In this document: in pieces, positions 7,141-15,814 of the stretch
Layout of the letters: every line of letters starts with the position of its first letter
Numbering within the stretch: the first letter of the stretch is position 1
From: Candidatus Minthosoma equi
GTDB taxonomy: Bacteria; Bacteroidota; Bacteroidia; Bacteroidales; Bacteroidaceae
Direction of reading: 5' to 3'
Assembly (NCBI GenBank): GCA_018064885.1
Contig: JAGHUI010000053.1
Coordinates: forward strand, 1 to 46,962
DNA: 46,962 bases
Made by a program: the position numbers and the translations under genes
Notes under the pieces: generated by a model
The model's input: the letters and a program-made list of their open reading frames with translations, nothing else
Databases searched by the model: none
Told to the model about the DNA's origin: nothing

Positions 7141-8426
7141 TAAATCCAAAACAGATTCATATTGCAGATTATAACTATCCCTTGCCAGATGAGAGAATTG
7201 CAAAGTTTCCTCTGGCAGAGCGCGATAGCAGCAAACTGCTTATTTATAATCATGGTGAGGTCAGCGAAGATGTGTTTACAAGTCTTCCAAAGTATCTCCC
7301 AAGCGGAGCGCTTATGGTGTTTAATAATACCAAAGTGATTCAGGCAAGATTGCATTTTAGGAAAAAAAGTCTCCTCACAACCTCTTCCCAAAGCGGAGAT
7401 GCTCCATGCGGCGAGGCTCCTGTGCTTGGTGCTCTCATAGAAGTGTTCTGCCTTGAGCCTGCTTTGCCAAATGACTACCAGCTTAGTTTCTCGCAAAAGG
7501 GTAGCGTGCAGTGGTATTGTCTTGTTGGCAACCTAAAGAAATGGAAAGAAGGAAAGCTTTTCCGTGAGATAGAAATGCCTGATGGAGATAAGGTTACGCT
7601 TGCTTGTGAGAGAAAAGGCGTTCATGGCACTTCACATATTATTGAGTTCACATGGGATGGCAACTATTCATGGGCTGAGCTTCTTGATGCTGTAGGTGAA
7701 CTGCCTATTCCTCCATACTTGAATAGAAAGACAGAAGAAAGTGATAAGCGCACTTATCAGACAGTATATTCTAAGATAAAAGGCAGTGTGGCTGCTCCAA
7801 CAGCAGGTTTGCACTTTACTGAACGTGTATTGAAGGCAATAGACGATGCTGGCATTGACAGGGAAGAAGTAACATTGCATGTGGGAGCAGGAACATTCAA
7901 ACCAGTGAAGAGTGATGAGATTGGCGGCCATGACATGCATACCGAGCATATTGCTGTGCGTCGTCAGACAATTGAGAAGCTCATTGCTCATGGTGGTGAG
8001 GCAATAGCGGTTGGCACTACTTCTGTTCGTACTTTGGAAAGTCTTTATTATATGGGCATTAAGGCTTATTGCTTAGGTGCAGAGAAGGAATCTGGTGATG
8101 GCGAGGAATTACATATAGAGCAATGGATGCCATATGATCAGACCTTGCCTCAGCTGGATACAATCGCAGCATTGAAGTCATTGCTTGATTATATGGATAG
8201 GCATGGAATGGACGTATTGCATTCTTCTACCCAAATCATTATTGCTCCAGGATATACATATAATATAGTAAAACGAATTGTTACGAATTTCCATCAGCCG
8301 CAGTCAACCCTTCTATTATTGGTTTCTGCCTTTGTGAAAGGCGATTGGCATAAGATTTACGATTATGCTCTTGGACATGATTTTCGATTCCTAAGCTACG
8401 GAGATTCTTCATTACTGATACCATAA
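7137..8426 (+). CDS. queA: S-adenosylmethionine:tRNA ribosyltransferase-isomerase
   Basis: It transfers and rearranges the ribose of SAM onto 7-aminomethyl-7-deazaguanine in tRNA, the step before the last in queuosine synthesis. The 429-residue protein has the typical opening (DYNYPLPDERIAKFPLAERD), FNNTKVIQARL, the core PTAGLHFTERV, HVGAGTFKPV, GTTSVRTLESL and TNFHQPQSTLLLLVSAFV. It belongs to the longer Bacteroidota form. At about residues 78-98 there is an extra segment (TTSSQSGDAPCGEAP and flanks) between HFRK and GALIEVFCLEP, where relatives I recall have only one or two residues. The start codon overlaps birA (ATGA). A bidirectional terminator follows. Confidence 0.94.
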   Translation: MINPKQIHIADYNYPLPDERIAKFPLAERDSSKLLIYNHGEVSEDVFTSLPKYLPSGALMVFNNTKVIQARLHFRKKSLLTTSSQSGDAPCGEAPVLGALIEVFCLEPALPNDYQLSFSQKGSVQWYCLVGNLKKWKEGKLFREIEMPDGDKVTLACERKGVHGTSHIIEFTWDGNYSWAELLDAVGELPIPPYLNRKTEESDKRTYQTVYSKIKGSVAAPTAGLHFTERVLKAIDDAGIDREEVTLHVGAGTFKPVKSDEIGGHDMHTEHIAVRRQTIEKLIAHGGEAIAVGTTSVRTLESLYYMGIKAYCLGAEKESGDGEELHIEQWMPYDQTLPQLDTIAALKSLLDYMDRHGMDVLHSSTQIIIAPGYTYNIVKRIVTNFHQPQSTLLLLVSAFVKGDWHKIYDYALGHDFRFLSYGDSSLLIP

Positions 8427-8484
8427 TGCAAGTTGACCAATAGGCTTTGTTTGTCTTATTGAACTTATAAGACCGCAAATAAAC

Positions 8485-8517
8485 AGCCCCATCATTCATT
8501 CCGTGGATGATGGGGCT
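8485..8517. terminator. Bidirectional terminator between queA and GH51
   Basis: The arms AGCCCCATCAT (8485-8495) and ATGATGGGGCT (8507-8517) form a perfect 11-bp stem with an 11-base loop between two converging genes. AT-rich tracts follow on both sides, with no perfect U-run. Confidence 0.75.
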
Positions 8518-8547
8518 GCTATTATATATAAATATGTGTATTGCCTT

Positions 8548-10131
8548 TTACTTCAAAGCGAGAGTGACGATGCTGTGTGCTGGCATGTTTACAATAAGCT
8601 TGCCATCCTTAACCTTAGCATCCTTGAACTGTGCTGGACGTACAACCTCTCCCTTACCGAAGTCGTTATAGTCGTGAATGTCCTTAGAGTTCAGAATCTG
8701 TCCTTCAGCACCCTTGGCTGTGATGCCGTCAAGAGTAACGCTTACTGTGTGAGCCTTGTGAAGGTCAAGGTTGCTGATGCTGACATGAGTTACGCCCTGC
8801 TTGTCACGGCTTGCAGTGAAGCTTACTTCAGGAACTTGCTCGTTGTCGTTAACCTTGATTTGCTGGCACTGAATCTCTCCAGGAATGAAAAGAGCATCCT
8901 TGTGAGGCTTATACATCATGAACACATGGTATGTTGGAGTGACAATGCAATGGTCGCTTGGGTTCTTCTCGTTTGTGAGAATCATAGATTGAAGAACATT
9001 TACAACCTGTGCAATGTTTGCCATCTTGAGACGATCAGTATATTTGTGGAAAATGTCAAATGTTGCAGAAGCAACGAGAGCGTCGCGCATTGTGCTCTGC
9101 TGATAGAGCCATCCTGGGTTTGTGCCAGGTTCTGTGTTCCACCATGTTCCCCATTCGTCTGCAAAGAGAGCAATCTTTTTCTTTGGGTCATACTTGTCCA
9201 TAGCAGCAACGTGGTTCTTCAATATGCTCTCAATGTTTCTTGCCTGCGACATGATTTCGTAGTAGTTCTGATCTGTGAAGTTGAGAGCCCAGCCCTTCTT
9301 TCCCATAGGGATGCCAGTTACAGGATCATCCTCTGTTCCCCAGTCGCGAACGGCATAGTAGTGGAAAGAAATAGCAGCCATCTGGTCACCGATGTTTTTC
9401 ATGGCATAATCTGTCCAGTGTGTGTCGCCGCCATTAGCGCCTGATGCAACCTTGCAGAGCACGTTCTTGCCATAGTTGCGAGCGTATGTGGCATAACGGC
9501 GATAGAGAGGAGCATAGTCTTCAACACGCATATTACCACCGCATCCCCAGCTTTCGTTTCCAACACCGAAATACTTTACGTTCCAAGGCTTCTCACGACC
9601 GTTCTTTCTGCGGAGCTGAGCCATGGTTGAGTTAGTATCGCTGTTCATATACTCAACCCACTTTGCCATTTCCTCTACTGTGCCTGAACCGACATTGGCA
9701 GATATATAAGGCTGAATGTTAAGCATTTCGCAAAGGTTAAGGAACTCATGAGTGCCGAAACTGTTGTCTTCAACGGTGCCGCCCCAGTTAGTGTTAACCA
9801 TGCGAGGTCTGTTCTCCTGAGGGCCAATGCCGTCCATCCAGTGGTATTCGTCGGCAAAGCATCCACCTGGCCAGCGCATTACAGGAATTTCAAGATCTTT
9901 CATTGCCTCGAACACATCCTTTCGGTAACCCTCGATGTTAGGAATCTCTGAGTCTTTGCCAACCCAGATGCCGCCATAGATGCATCGTCCAAGGTGTTCG
10001 GAGAACTGTCCGTAGATCTCTTTTGGAATCTCAGTCTTTGCGTCCTTTGGGTGCAATGTGATTTGCACGTCCTGTGCTGTCATAGCTAACGACATTGCCG
10101 CAGCTACAGCCATTGAAATGATTTTCTTCAT
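8548..10131 (-). CDS. Secreted alpha-L-arabinofuranosidase, GH51
   Basis: It removes alpha-L-arabinofuranosyl residues from arabinan, arabinoxylan or RG-I side chains. The protein has 527 residues and a signal peptide (MKKIISMAVAAAMSLAMTAQ), so it is exported. Barrel motifs in order: IYGQFSEHLGRCIYGGIWV (39-57), MRWPGGCFADEYHW (85-98), the acid/base E193 in GVGNESWGCGG, and the nucleophile E326 in LFADEWGTWW. A C-terminal beta-sandwich ends with VNMPAHSIVTLALK, as in GH51. It lies 33 bases downstream of the 5'-nucleotidase gene and is likely expressed from the same promoter. Endo-arabinase or glucanase activity is unlikely given the motif set. Confidence 0.94.
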   Translation of the reverse strand: MKKIISMAVAAAMSLAMTAQDVQITLHPKDAKTEIPKEIYGQFSEHLGRCIYGGIWVGKDSEIPNIEGYRKDVFEAMKDLEIPVMRWPGGCFADEYHWMDGIGPQENRPRMVNTNWGGTVEDNSFGTHEFLNLCEMLNIQPYISANVGSGTVEEMAKWVEYMNSDTNSTMAQLRRKNGREKPWNVKYFGVGNESWGCGGNMRVEDYAPLYRRYATYARNYGKNVLCKVASGANGGDTHWTDYAMKNIGDQMAAISFHYYAVRDWGTEDDPVTGIPMGKKGWALNFTDQNYYEIMSQARNIESILKNHVAAMDKYDPKKKIALFADEWGTWWNTEPGTNPGWLYQQSTMRDALVASATFDIFHKYTDRLKMANIAQVVNVLQSMILTNEKNPSDHCIVTPTYHVFMMYKPHKDALFIPGEIQCQQIKVNDNEQVPEVSFTASRDKQGVTHVSISNLDLHKAHTVSVTLDGITAKGAEGQILNSKDIHDYNDFGKGEVVRPAQFKDAKVKDGKLIVNMPAHSIVTLALK

Positions 10132-10164
10132 TGGTTTAAGTTTAGGTTTTATTGTTAGTTATGG

Positions 10165-11802
10165 TTATTTCAATACAGTGATTCTTCCTTGTGGGTTGCG
10201 ATAGATGTCTGGAATCTTGCCATCCAGCTTCTCGCTTAGATATTTGATGAGAGCTTCGCTGTAGAGGAACATCTTGTCTGTTATGATTTTTGACTGGCGA
10301 AGCACGCCTGTTTCGTTGCCAAGATATAGCACATAGTCAGTGGCTGTCACTGTGTATGTTCTTGCAGGGTCAATGTCTTCCCATGTGATGTTTCCATTTG
10401 CATCAGCACGCTCTACCTGAACGTTCTTGATGCGTCGTTCTCCGCTTAAAGTAATAGTGCTGGTTGCATTGTCGTATTTGAGTGTGCTTGGAATAGTTGT
10501 GTCTATTGTGTAGCGCAATCCTGAAGCCTGAAGGAAACCGCCAAATGCCGCAGGAGTAGTTGCTGACGCCATTTCCAAAGCATCGACTAAGGTCTGTCCC
10601 TTAACCTCGGCAATGCAAATGTTGTTTGTGTATGGGTGAACATCAACAACGGAACGATAGCTGATGTCGCCTGATGGCATAGGCTTTCTGATGCTGCCAG
10701 CATTGCAAAGAGCAATTTCCGTTTTTCCAACATAACGATATGCATCAGTTACGAAGTCGCCAAGGTTTGTCTCTTCATGGCGTATAGCCCTTGTGTCGCC
10801 TTCGCTGTTCTCGATTGAAAGTGGGAAAGATGTATGTCCGATGATCTGCTGCTCCTTCTCCAAAAGAAGCTTGGCAATGCTGTCCTGTGTTGCTTGAACT
10901 TTTGCAGAAGTGACTGTTACATCCTCGGTTTTAATGAGTTCTGTAGAGCAACGACCGTTTTTGTCAATGACAAGCTTGCCGATGTTAGCAAACTGAGTGC
11001 CTGTTTGCATCAGGACTACATCTTCGCCATCTGCGTTCTTCAGCCAAAGCTGAGGAATTGCGCTGTGTGAGTGAGCGTCAAGCACAGCGTTGATGCCTCT
11101 TGTTGCTGCAACAACAGCATGAGAAGTGACCTTTGTATGGACGGTCTCTATCTCGCCAAGGTGCGAAAGCAAGATGACATAATCAGCACCCTCGCTGCGC
11201 GCATCGTTTGCAGCCTTCTGGATCATCTCAATGGCAGTTGCATTGTTTGTGTCGTGCGTCTGCTTTCCGCCAGTGAAGAATGCTGCAGATTCGGTTTGCA
11301 ATGTGCCAGGAGTCAGCGCACCGATGAATGCAACTTTCTTGTTGCCCATCTGCTTCATGACGTATGCCTTATACACAGGCTTTTTGCTGCCGAGCTCTGT
11401 GAAATTGACGCTTGTGACAGGCGCTCCAAGGTTGTTCAAGAGTTTTGCAAGATGATCTATCGTGTAGTCAAACTCATGGTTTCCAAGTGTGACAGCATCA
11501 TACCCCACGCTCTTCATCATATCGATGATATAGTTTCCGTCCGACACCGCTCCAGCAAATCCACCCTGGATGTAGTCGCCGCTGGATGCTGTGGCAACCC
11601 AAGCCGTGTCACTTGCTGCTATGGCATCGCGAAGTCCGGCAAACTTGGAGTATCCTTCGTATGCGCAGTGCACGTCATTATCATAAATTACGACAATAGA
11701 TCTGTCATTGATTGTGTTTTTTGTGATGCTCTTTGTTGAGTGGCATCCTGTGAATAAAACAACAGATGCGGCTCCCAATGCAATCTTCAAATATTTGTTC
11801 AT
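10165..11802 (-). CDS. Lipoprotein 5'-nucleotidase/metallophosphoesterase (UshA-like)
   Basis: This is a two-domain metallophosphatase that releases phosphate from nucleotides outside the cytoplasm. The 545 residues open with a lipoprotein signal (VVLFTGC, lipid cysteine C20). Metal-binding motifs are IYDNDVHC (39-46), SSGDYIQGG (73-81), LGNHEFDY (106-113), LLSHLG and DAHSHS. The C-terminal substrate-binding domain has GDFVTDAYRY, ALCNAGSIRKPMPSGDI and HPYTNN, typical of the 5'-nucleotidase C-terminal domain. DNDVH replaces the more common TNDxHG. A -7 box lies at 11851-11844. GH51 follows closely on the same strand, though no obvious functional link is seen. Confidence 0.9.
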   Translation of the reverse strand: MNKYLKIALGAASVVLFTGCHSTKSITKNTINDRSIVVIYDNDVHCAYEGYSKFAGLRDAIAASDTAWVATASSGDYIQGGFAGAVSDGNYIIDMMKSVGYDAVTLGNHEFDYTIDHLAKLLNNLGAPVTSVNFTELGSKKPVYKAYVMKQMGNKKVAFIGALTPGTLQTESAAFFTGGKQTHDTNNATAIEMIQKAANDARSEGADYVILLSHLGEIETVHTKVTSHAVVAATRGINAVLDAHSHSAIPQLWLKNADGEDVVLMQTGTQFANIGKLVIDKNGRCSTELIKTEDVTVTSAKVQATQDSIAKLLLEKEQQIIGHTSFPLSIENSEGDTRAIRHEETNLGDFVTDAYRYVGKTEIALCNAGSIRKPMPSGDISYRSVVDVHPYTNNICIAEVKGQTLVDALEMASATTPAAFGGFLQASGLRYTIDTTIPSTLKYDNATSTITLSGERRIKNVQVERADANGNITWEDIDPARTYTVTATDYVLYLGNETGVLRQSKIITDKMFLYSEALIKYLSEKLDGKIPDIYRNPQGRITVLK

Positions 11803-11843
11803 ATTCTGTTATTATTATGTCAAATTTGCTTGTAAATATGCTA

Positions 11844-11851
11844 CAAAGATA
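11844..11851 (-). promoter_or_regulatory. Candidate -7 box for the nucleotidase-GH51 pair
   Basis: TATCTTTG on the minus strand matches TAnnTTTG 42 bases upstream of the start at 11802. No good -33 element is seen. Confidence 0.4.
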
Positions 11852-11946
11852 GTGTTTTTCGTGCTATCATGAAATAAAAGAGGGCTAAAACTATGCGTTT
11901 TGTGTCATTTTCTAATTTTATTCACGCTCATTTATTATAAAAACGA

Positions 11947-11954
11947 TAACTTTG
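11947..11954 (+). promoter_or_regulatory. Candidate -7 box for the Nudix-CE12 pair
   Basis: TAACTTTG lies 25 bases upstream of the Nudix start at 11980, divergent from the nucleotidase promoter. No clear -33 element is seen. Confidence 0.4.
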
Positions 11955-11979
11955 CAAATGGAATTTATTACAAAACAAA

Positions 11980-12492
11980 ATGATAGCAACAGAAAAAGAT
12001 AATAGCGAAGAGATGTTCCCCGTAGTTGATGAAGAGGGAAACATCATCAGTGCTGCAACTCGCGGCGAATGCCATTCAGGCAGCAAGCTTCTTCATCCTG
12101 TGGTGCATCTGCATGTGTTCAATAGCAAAGGAGAACTGTTCTTGCAGAAGCGTCCTGAGTGGAAAGACATTCAGCCAGGTAAGTGGGACACCGCGGTAGG
12201 TGGACACATTGATCTGGGAGAATGTGTGGACGATGCCTTGAAGCGTGAGGTTCAGGAAGAATTGGGGATCACCGATTTCACTCCCGAAAAGATTACTCAG
12301 TATGTGTTTGAAAGTGCTCGTGAAAAGGAACTTGTATTTGTGTTCAGAACGGTATATGACGGCGAGGTCACTCCTTCTGCAGAAACCGATGGAGGCAGGT
12401 TCTGGAGTGTTGCGGAGATAAAAGATAATCTTGGAAAAGACATCTTTACACCAAACTTTGAAAGCGAAATAGAACGTGTGAATCTAATATGA
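11980..12492 (+). CDS. Nudix hydrolase
   Basis: This is a 170-residue cytoplasmic hydrolase of nucleoside-diphosphate-linked substrates. The Nudix box is complete at residues 75-97 (G75, E81, R89, E90, E93, E94, G96; GX5EX7REUXEEXGU). The part before it (HLHVFNSKGELFLQKRP and GKWDTAVGGH) resembles the YfcD/isopentenyl-diphosphate-isomerase-like group. The catalytic cysteine/glutamate layout of true Idi is not clearly present, so a pyrophosphatase of unknown substrate is the safer call. CE12 begins 49 bases downstream with no promoter or terminator seen between them. Confidence 0.9.
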   Translation: MIATEKDNSEEMFPVVDEEGNIISAATRGECHSGSKLLHPVVHLHVFNSKGELFLQKRPEWKDIQPGKWDTAVGGHIDLGECVDDALKREVQEELGITDFTPEKITQYVFESAREKELVFVFRTVYDGEVTPSAETDGGRFWSVAEIKDNLGKDIFTPNFESEIERVNLI

Positions 12493-12541
12493 TGTTCTTT
12501 TAACAATATTGAAAACGACTAACTTATAATAATCTCTATTT

Positions 12542-14299
12542 ATGAATACTAACAATCTGCGTTACAGCAAGGCAATATGTTCACAAAGACTGATAGTTGC
12601 CTTAGCTGCATTAATTCTTAACTCTTCACTTTTCACGCTTTCCTCTTTTGCTCAAGACATCTGGCTTGACATCAATGGAGTGCGCGACCTTACTGCCGAT
12701 TCAATAGATATTGCTAATCAGGCTCGTCCAAAACCTGGAAGCAGCCGAAAGGGCAACAATCCTGTTCTCTTCCTTGTGGGCAATAGCACCATGCGTACAG
12801 GCACTCGCGGCAATGGTGATAATGGTCAGTGGGGATGGGGATTCTATGCTCATGAATATTTTGATGAAAGTAAGATAACTGTTGAGAACCAAGCTCTTGG
12901 CGGCACTTCTCCTCGTACGTTCTACAATGACCTTTGGGCTCCTATCCGCGAGGCTATCCGTCCTGGGGATTATGTGTTCCTCGAATTGGGACACAATGAC
13001 AATGGTCCTATTGATTCTATCCGTGCTCGTTCAAGCTATCGCCCAGATGGAAAGCTGAGTCTTGCAGACGATAGTACACATATATATAATAAGGTGAAGA
13101 AATGTGAGGAGACTGTTTTCACATTCGGTGGATATACTCGCAAGTTCATAAATGAAATTCGTGACAAGGGCGGTATTCCTGTGCTGTTCACTCTCACTCC
13201 AAGAAATGCATACGAGAATGATGGAAAGACTATTCAGCGCAAGCTCACAGACTTCACTCCTGCCATCTTTGCTCTTGGTAAGGAAATGAATGTTCCTGTC
13301 ATTGACCTCAATGATATTTCAGCAAGAAAACTTGAGGCTTATGGACCTTGGAAAACAGATTACCATTTCTATCTTGACAAGATACATTCGTCTGCTTTCG
13401 GAGCAATGATGAATGCTGCTTCTGCAGCCGAGGGCATAGCTCTTTCTCCAGATGCAAGGCTTTTGCAGCTGAAGAGCTACCTTAACGATAAGGTTGTTCC
13501 AAAGCGTTGCGACCAGAAGAGAAAGAAAGGACTCCCAATGGTGTTCCTTTGTGGCGATTCCACAGGCAAGAATGCTGATAAAGAGATTGATGGCATGTGG
13601 GGATGGGGTAGCCAAGGCTATACTGTCTTTGACTCAACTAAGTGTGTGTTCCAGAATCAGGCAAAGGCTGGTCGTTCCACTCGCACGTATATTGATGAGG
13701 CTCGTTGGGAAGAGGTTTACAATTCTCTTGAACCAGGCGATTATGTTCTTATCCAGTTCGGACACAATGATATAGGCGGTATTGACAAGGATAAGGAACG
13801 TGGTGTTATTGCCTGTGCTCAGGACACAAGTCATGTTTATCATTTGGCAAGCAACGGCAAGAACAAAGTTATCTACAGCTTCGGTTGGTACATCAAGAAG
13901 ATGATTGCTGATGCCAAGGAAAAAGGTGCTCATCCTATCGTTCTTTCTTTCACTCCACGTAACGAATGGCACGAGGGTAAAGGCGAGGTGAAGGGTTCTT
14001 TCTATCCTGTGAACGAGAAGAAAGGCAGATTCTACATCGAGCGTCGTAACGACAAGTATATTCCTTTGTGGGACAAGCAGGTAGCAGAGGAAATGGGAGT
14101 TGAGTTTGTCGATGTTCACAACATCACAGCCGATTTCCTTGACAAGCAGTGTGGCAAGAAGGGAAAAGAAGCGGCCATGATATATTTCAATCATGACCAC
14201 ACACATACTTCTCTTTTGGGAGCTCAGACAAATGCCCAGAGTGTTGCTAAAGGACTGAAGGCAATCCAGAGTCCTGCTGCCTCATTATTGCTGAAGTAG
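12542..14299 (+). CDS. Secreted rhamnogalacturonan acetylesterase with two CE12 domains
   Basis: It removes acetyl groups from the pectin backbone (rhamnogalacturonan-I). The 585-residue protein has a signal peptide (hydrophobic core about 17-35, ending SSFAQ) and two consecutive SGNH-hydrolase domains. Domain 1 (about 74-300): nucleophile S82 in VGNSTMRTG, ENQALGG, LGHND and a D279/H282 pair (DKIH). Domain 2 (about 331-575): S340 in CGDSTGKN, QNQAKAGRST, FGHND and D552/H555 (DHTH). Both triads look complete, so both may be active. The 3' end overlaps by 53 bases the end of the converging gene at 14247. It fits with the GH105, GH51 and L-rhamnose mutarotase genes nearby. Confidence 0.9.
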   Translation: MNTNNLRYSKAICSQRLIVALAALILNSSLFTLSSFAQDIWLDINGVRDLTADSIDIANQARPKPGSSRKGNNPVLFLVGNSTMRTGTRGNGDNGQWGWGFYAHEYFDESKITVENQALGGTSPRTFYNDLWAPIREAIRPGDYVFLELGHNDNGPIDSIRARSSYRPDGKLSLADDSTHIYNKVKKCEETVFTFGGYTRKFINEIRDKGGIPVLFTLTPRNAYENDGKTIQRKLTDFTPAIFALGKEMNVPVIDLNDISARKLEAYGPWKTDYHFYLDKIHSSAFGAMMNAASAAEGIALSPDARLLQLKSYLNDKVVPKRCDQKRKKGLPMVFLCGDSTGKNADKEIDGMWGWGSQGYTVFDSTKCVFQNQAKAGRSTRTYIDEARWEEVYNSLEPGDYVLIQFGHNDIGGIDKDKERGVIACAQDTSHVYHLASNGKNKVIYSFGWYIKKMIADAKEKGAHPIVLSFTPRNEWHEGKGEVKGSFYPVNEKKGRFYIERRNDKYIPLWDKQVAEEMGVEFVDVHNITADFLDKQCGKKGKEAAMIYFNHDHTHTSLLGAQTNAQSVAKGLKAIQSPAASLLLK

Positions 14300-15800
14300 G
14301 ATTTTCCTCCAGTTGGAAAGTTCCTTCAAGTTTTTGCTTTATCATATCGTCTTTCAAGCGTGATGTGAACTGAACGTCGTTCATGAATCTGTTGAAAGCG
14401 ATCATCATACCGCCGGCGTCGAGGGCAAACCAGTTCTGAGTGCTGACTGTGAACAGGGCGTTTGTAGCTGACGACATGGCGTTGGACATGCTAAGGATGG
14501 TGCGTGTGCGAGTTTCATATTGCTCGAACGTGCCATCCTTTTTTGGATCATATTGCAAAGTGTGATACAGGCCGATTGTCATGTTTATGAGCGATGCAAT
14601 CATTGCCTGATCGCCAATGAGCAGCAGTTTCTTGCTCTTCGTAAACATCTCATATTGATGTGTGTAGAGGGTGCTGATGCGCTGCTCGGCAAATGTTGAC
14701 AGGAATTCAGCATCGGTGAGAGTCTTTCCTTGCTGATGCATCATCTGTGCATAGACGGCAATTGGCAGCTTCATTATGTCTTCGTTCACCGCATCAATGG
14801 CATCCTTGAACATCTGCTTCATAGAGATTTTCTCCGTGATTCTCAACTCTGGATCTCGCGTCACACGATACGTGTTATAGTTGTCGAATGTGACGGTGTC
14901 TGTAAGGTAGTTGATTGCGCCGATAATATAGCTCCACATAGAGTCTTTGCCTAATGGAGTGCGGGTGAAATCATCGATGCCGACACCGAAAATCTTGCTG
15001 ATGTCGCCTGTGGTGTCAAGGTCGTAAGGTGCGCATTGCATTATCATGTCGCGCCATGTGCGTGTGTTTTTTGCTTCTGTCTGCTCTGTCTGCTGTGCAT
15101 CGGGAGTTGATGCGTTTTCATTCTTTCTGACAACCAGATCTTTTGATTTGCTGATGAGTTGTCCGAAAGTCTGTGCGCCGCCAATGATGCTTTGCACCTT
15201 CATGGCAGAGCTGACAACGCTCTTTGCTGTTGATGGCAATGACTTTGCTGCTGTTGTGGCTGTTGTGCCAATGGCTTTTGCGCCTGTGGCTCCTTTGACG
15301 GCTGCCGAAGCGCCTTTTGCTGCAACGGTGAACATCTTTTGCAGAATGAACCATCGTGCAGATTGAAGGGATGTGGCTGTAGCCAGGAATGCTAAATCCT
15401 TGGCTGTCAGACCTGTGTTGCTTGAGAATGATTTATTAATCTGGTCAATCTCATCCATTCCGTAGCGGATTTCCTTGCTGCTCAGCAGATGCTCAATCTT
15501 CACAGGATTGAGGTCATACTTCTCCATGCTTTTTTTCACGAGGCTGTCCCAATCTACGGTGTCGGCAACATTCGCAAGGGCATATTCCTCAGGCGTGTCA
15601 ATCTCGCTGGTGGCTTCCTCAAGGACTTCTGGCAGATTTATGTTGCGCTTCTTCACAATGGCATCAAGGCGAGCTTGAAGGTCGTCAAGTTCGGCAGAGT
15701 TATTGTTCACCTGAGCGGTCACATCCTTGAGATGGTCTTGCTGCATTTTCAGCACTCGGTTCATCTCCAGCTCGGAAGATGAGTAATCAAAGTCTGGCAT
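14247..15800 (-). CDS. Unrecognised 517-residue protein, second gene of a two-gene module
   Basis: I cannot name its function. Visible features: an N-terminal coiled coil (about 5-55, with QDHLKDVTAQVNNNSAELDD), then acidic helical sequence. At 130-215 there is a small-residue-rich stretch (AAKGASAAVKGATGAKAIG) next to a hydrophobic segment (LAFLATATSLQSARWFILQK). A low-complexity Q/T-rich linker lies near 235, and the large helical C-terminal half has motifs DSMWSYIIGAINYLTDTVTF and YNTYRVTRDPELRITEK. No signal peptide, catalytic motif or ATP site is seen. The C-terminal half resembles conserved hypothetical proteins of gut bacteria I recall only vaguely. It starts 14 bases after the 140-residue gene and overlaps the end of the CE12 gene, tail to tail. 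Confidence 0.75.
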   Translation of the reverse strand: MPDFDYSSSELEMNRVLKMQQDHLKDVTAQVNNNSAELDDLQARLDAIVKKRNINLPEVLEEATSEIDTPEEYALANVADTVDWDSLVKKSMEKYDLNPVKIEHLLSSKEIRYGMDEIDQINKSFSSNTGLTAKDLAFLATATSLQSARWFILQKMFTVAAKGASAAVKGATGAKAIGTTATTAAKSLPSTAKSVVSSAMKVQSIIGGAQTFGQLISKSKDLVVRKNENASTPDAQQTEQTEAKNTRTWRDMIMQCAPYDLDTTGDISKIFGVGIDDFTRTPLGKDSMWSYIIGAINYLTDTVTFDNYNTYRVTRDPELRITEKISMKQMFKDAIDAVNEDIMKLPIAVYAQMMHQQGKTLTDAEFLSTFAEQRISTLYTHQYEMFTKSKKLLLIGDQAMIASLINMTIGLYHTLQYDPKKDGTFEQYETRTRTILSMSNAMSSATNALFTVSTQNWFALDAGGMMIAFNRFMNDVQFTSRLKDDMIKQKLEGTFQLEENPTSAIMRQQDSGLPSVL

Positions 15801-15814
15801 AAGCGTGTCGGGTT

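Noticed and set aside
8503-9444. Long open frame (313 codons) on the plus strand
   Set aside because: It is antisense to the GH51 gene, whose catalytic motifs are certain, and the translated sequence is Cys/Val/Leu-rich with no family features.
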